Program-made: the position numbers and the translations under genes
Notes under the pieces: generated by a model
Database searches by the model: none
What the model was told of the DNA's origin: nothing
Seen by the model: the letters and a program-made list of their open reading frames with translations, nothing else
Part shown: piece after piece, positions 7,180 through 9,222 of the stretch
Layout: each line of letters begins with the position of its first letter
How positions within the stretch are numbered: position 1 is the first letter of the stretch
Assembly: GCA_004195335.1 (NCBI GenBank)
Contig: SDWK01000399.1
Location: 1 to 9,222, forward strand
Length of the DNA: 9,222 bases
Direction of reading: 5' to 3'
Source of the DNA: Shewanella sp.
GTDB taxonomy: Bacteria; Pseudomonadota; Gammaproteobacteria; Enterobacterales; Shewanellaceae

Positions 7180-8100
7180 ATGACCACAATTGCAGACAAA
7201 CCTGATTATTCTCTCTATTCCAATGCATTTGGTTATCTAAGACAACCTTTAGATTTTAATCCTATTCAAAGTGATGCCGATGTGGTGATTTTAGGGCTAC
7301 CTTTCGATTTAGCTACCACGGGACGCTCTGGCGGACGCATGGGACCCGGTGCGATTCGTCAAGCCTCGATCAATCTTGCCTGGGAAGAAACTCGTTGGCC
7401 TTGGGACTTTAAGCTTTCTGAACGCTTGAAAATTGTCGATGCTGGCGATCTGGTTTATGACTGTGGTGATGCTGCCGACTTTACCCAACGCGTCGAAGAC
7501 TTCGCGAGTGCGATTATTGATGCTGATAAAGCCTTGTTAAGTTTTGGTGGTGATCACTTTGTGACGCTGCCTTTGCTAAGGGCTCACTTTAAAAAACATG
7601 GAAAAATGGCATTGCTCCATTTCGACGCTCATACCGATACCTATAGCCAGGGGAGTAAGTACGATCACGGTACTATGTTCTACCATGCGCCAAAGGAAGG
7701 GATCATCGCGCCGGAAAATTCAATACAAATTGGTATTCGTACTGAATACAATCATGATGACCATCAGTTTCAGGTTATCGATGCGGCAGACGCTAATGAT
7801 ATGACTGCGGCAGAGATAGTCGCGCAGATCAAACTGCGGGTAGGGGACATGCCGCTTTACATTACTTTCGATATCGATTGCTTAGATCCTGCATTTGCAC
7901 CAGGTACCGGCACGCCCGTATGTGGTGGCTTGACCAGCGATAAGGCGATGAAAATCATCCGTGGCTTGCGAGGCATGAATGTCGTCGGGATGGATGTCGT
8001 CGAAGTTGCCCCAGCCTATGACAGCGCAGAAATAACAGCGCTCGCCGGCGCGACACTGGGTCTTGAAATGTTGCATGTGTGGTGTGACTCGAACAAGTAA
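7180..8100 (+). CDS. speB: Agmatinase (agmatine ureohydrolase)
   Basis: Hydrolyses agmatine to putrescine and urea (EC 3.5.3.11), completing the two-step route begun by SpeA. The 306-residue protein belongs to the ureohydrolase superfamily and has all binuclear manganese ligands: His126 in GGDHF, Asp149, His151 and Asp153 in FDAHTDTY, and Asp231 and Asp233 in TFDIDCLDP. Further family motifs are [13 protein letters not shown] (48-60), [10 protein letters not shown] (241-250) and [11 protein letters not shown] (271-281). Length and ligand numbering are nearly identical to E. coli SpeB. GGAA lies five bases before the ATG. The 30-bp gap from speD contains no terminator, so co-transcription is likely. 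A hairpin terminator follows the stop codon. Confidence 0.96.
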   Translation: MTTIADKPDYSLYSNAFGYLRQPLDFNPIQSDADVVILGLPFDLATTGRSGGRMGPGAIRQASINLAWEETRWPWDFKLSERLKIVDAGDLVYDCGDAADFTQRVEDFASAIIDADKALLSFGGDHFVTLPLLRAHFKKHGKMALLHFDAHTDTYSQGSKYDHGTMFYHAPKEGIIAPENSIQIGIRTEYNHDDHQFQVIDAADANDMTAAEIVAQIKLRVGDMPLYITFDIDCLDPAFAPGTGTPVCGGLTSDKAMKIIRGLRGMNVVGMDVVEVAPAYDSAEITALAGATLGLEMLHVWCDSNK

Positions 8101-8107
8101 TACAACC

Positions 8108-8135
8108 AAAGGTGATATTGTTCATGTCACCTTTT
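8108..8135 (+). terminator. Terminator of the speA-speD-speB operon
   Basis: AAAGGTGA (8108-8115) and TCACCTTT (8127-8134) form a perfect 8-bp stem with an 11-base loop, starting 8 bp after the speB stop and running into a short TTTTA. The T-tract is short, so readthrough into pdxH is possible. Confidence 0.65.
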
Positions 8136-8163
8136 ATCTGAATTAGAGTAGGGACAAGCAGAA

Positions 8164-8805
8164 ATGTCAAAGCTGAGCGATATCAGACGTGAGTATACGC
8201 TGGGGGGGCTTCATAAGGAGGATCTCCCGGACGATCCGATTGAGCTATTTTCAAAATGGATGGAACAAGCTCGCGATTCAGAGGTTCTCAGTGATCCGAC
8301 TGCCATGTCGGTCGCAACGGTAGATGCTGACGGCCAGCCTTTTCAGCGAATCGTTTTGTTGAAACGTTTCGATAAGGGAGGCTTTGTCTTCTTCACTAAT
8401 TTAGCGAGTCGAAAATCTCAGCAGATAGAGATAAATTCAAAGGTGAGTTTACTGTTTCCATGGCACTCTCTAGAGCGTCAGGTTGCGATCACCGGCGAAG
8501 CCGAGCCCCTGTCGACGGCCGAGGTGATGAAGTACTTTATTACCCGACCCAAAGATAGCCAAATAGCGGCTTGGGTCTCTAAACAATCCAGCAAAATCAG
8601 TGCTAGACAGGCGCTTGAATCAAAGTTTGCCGAGATGAAAGCAAAATTCAGTCAGGGTGAGGTGCCATTGCCTAAGTTTTGGGGAGGGTATGTTGTTAAA
8701 CCATCCAGTATAGAATTCTGGCAAGGTGGTGAGCATAGACTCCACGACCGTTTCCTTTACTCTAAAGAGCACTCTGGTTGGGATATCACCCGGCTTGCAC
8801 CTTAG
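8164..8805 (+). CDS. pdxH: Pyridoxamine/pyridoxine 5'-phosphate oxidase
   Basis: FMN-dependent oxidase that converts pyridoxamine or pyridoxine 5'-phosphate to pyridoxal 5'-phosphate (EC 1.4.3.5), in the last step of PLP synthesis and salvage, as a cytoplasmic dimer. The 213 residues (E. coli 218) follow the family throughout: RIVLLK at 62-67 and SRK at 82-84 in the FMN site, [12 protein letters not shown] (96-107), [16 protein letters not shown] (128-143), FWGGY (172-176), [13 protein letters not shown] (184-196) containing the substrate-binding Arg192 and His194, and the family ending RLAP. AGGGA lies nine bases before the ATG. It is 63 bp after speB, beyond a hairpin, so it may be expressed separately or by readthrough. 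Its product is the cofactor of SpeA. Confidence 0.96.
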   Translation: MSKLSDIRREYTLGGLHKEDLPDDPIELFSKWMEQARDSEVLSDPTAMSVATVDADGQPFQRIVLLKRFDKGGFVFFTNLASRKSQQIEINSKVSLLFPWHSLERQVAITGEAEPLSTAEVMKYFITRPKDSQIAAWVSKQSSKISARQALESKFAEMKAKFSQGEVPLPKFWGGYVVKPSSIEFWQGGEHRLHDRFLYSKEHSGWDITRLAP

Positions 8806-8828
8806 ATTGTAACTACTCATAGAAAGAT

Positions 8829-8853
8829 TGAGGGATATAAAGCTTATCCCTCA
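8829..8853 (+). terminator. Hairpin terminator downstream of pdxH
   Basis: A perfect 9-bp stem (TGAGGGATA 8829-8837, TATCCCTCA 8845-8853) with a 7-base loop, 23 bp after the pdxH stop. The following tract TTGTCCTTAT is T-rich but interrupted, so termination may be partial. Confidence 0.6.
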
Positions 8854-8886
8854 TTGTCCTTATATCCTCCCCTTCATTACGATACA

Positions 8887-8916
8887 TTTACAAATTCTCA
8901 TTTTCATTCTTATACT
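8887..8916 (+). promoter_or_regulatory. Candidate sigma-70 promoter of the YceI-family gene
   Basis: TTTACA (8887-8892) and TATACT (8911-8916) each match five of six consensus bases and are 18 bp apart. They lie about 65 bp upstream of the ATG at 8983. The pdxH hairpin lies just upstream, so the YceI gene appears to be its own transcription unit. Confidence 0.55.
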
Positions 8917-8982
8917 TGTAACTGTGCTAGCTTCAGCTTTGCGAGTTCATAATTAATTTCAGACACTGAATAAGGGTAAGGT

Positions 8983-9111
8983 ATGAGAATATTAGTTATA
9001 GGGATATGGCTTTTGTCATTTGGGTTTATGGCATCGGCTACGCCTTGGTCCATCGATAATGACACTTCAACTATCAATTTTATTTCAATCAAGAAAGTCG
9101 ATGTTGCCGAG
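8983..9111 (+). pseudogene. YceI-family secreted protein, 5' fragment broken at about 9112
   Basis: The first 43 codons encode a Sec signal peptide (MRILVIGIWLLSFGFMASA, cleavage predicted after Ala19) and then PWSIDNDTSTINFISIKKVDVAE. That is the characteristic start of YceI-like periplasmic proteins (lipocalin-like fold, isoprenoid-binding in some members). AAGGG lies six bases before the ATG and a good promoter lies upstream. After Glu43 the expected continuation (of the type VHHF...LSG) is absent. The frame runs 25 more codons of arginine- and glycine-rich, unrelated sequence to a TAG at 9187-9189. G+C is about 38% in 8983-9111 and about 57% in 9112-9222. The full family length is about 190 residues, so the gene is disrupted here by insertion, rearrangement or a chimeric join. 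The exact breakpoint may differ by a few bases. Confidence 0.65.
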
Positions 9112-9222
9112 ATCGCCACTGCCGGTCCCGAACGATCCGATCGTCGTATAGGCGCCGGTACCGGTATTGATCGAAAGCCCGGCCGGTAGATTCGTCGCCA
9201 AGAAACTTAATGTGTCACCATC
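9085..9222 (-). CDS. Partial antisense frame resembling a He_PIG/cadherin-like repeat protein
   Basis: From the right edge of the window the minus strand stays open for 45 codons and stops at a TGA at 9087-9085. The first residues read DGDTLSFLATNLPAGLSIN, then TGTGAYTTIGSFGTGSG, which strongly recalls putative-Ig (He_PIG) and cadherin-like repeats of large bacterial surface adhesins. It is the only frame open through 9112-9222. The last ten or so codons overlap the YceI sequence in antisense and are probably not native to the protein. The fragment thus seems to be a piece of a different gene joined to the YceI gene. The start lies outside the window. Short length limits certainty. Confidence 0.4.
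   Translation of the reverse strand, partial: DGDTLSFLATNLPAGLSINTGTGAYTTIGSFGTGSGDLGNIDFLD

Noticed and set aside
8983..9189. Complete 68-residue small secreted protein
   Set aside because: The first 43 codons are clearly a YceI N-terminus and the remaining 25 are out of character in composition; better read as a broken YceI gene.

Overview
The window looks like a stretch of a gammaproteobacterial chromosome, most probably Shewanella or a close relative. The clues are a SpeA of Shewanella/Vibrio type, a eukaryotic-type AdoMet decarboxylase placed between arginine decarboxylase and agmatinase, a YceH protein close to the enterobacterial form, moderate G+C and tight intergenic spacing. Genus is inferred from remembered protein similarity; no search was run.

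Layout. Positions 1-310 hold no gene, only a 30-bp-period imperfect repeat, six perfect copies of a 7-bp repeat and a terminator. From 311 to 3818 everything is read leftward: an ABC exporter pair (permease then ATPase, overlapping by 4 bp), a yceH-family gene and a cvfB/yitL-family S1-domain gene. An intergenic region of about 430 bp then separates divergent transcription units. From 4248 rightward come speA, a eukaryotic-type speD and speB, closed by a hairpin terminator at about 8108-8135, then pdxH with its own hairpin downstream. The last 240 bp hold a promoter and the start of a YceI-family secreted protein. Its reading frame breaks at about 9112, where G+C rises from about 38% to about 57% and an antisense fragment resembling a He_PIG/cadherin-like repeat protein begins.

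How the genes work together. SpeA converts arginine to agmatine, and SpeB converts agmatine to putrescine and urea. The SpeD-like enzyme would supply decarboxylated AdoMet for aminopropyl transfer to putrescine; no spermidine synthase is in the window. PdxH makes PLP, the cofactor of SpeA, so its position next to the operon is metabolically sensible although a terminator separates them. The leftward genes are unrelated: an ABC exporter of unknown substrate and two nucleic-acid-binding-type proteins of poorly defined role.

Most of the window is ordinary conserved chromosome. The points that merit a second look are the broken YceI gene at the right edge, the apparent loss of the putrescine-activation residues in the SpeD protein, a promoter lying inside a terminator hairpin just before yceH, and the repeats upstream and downstream of the ABC operon.
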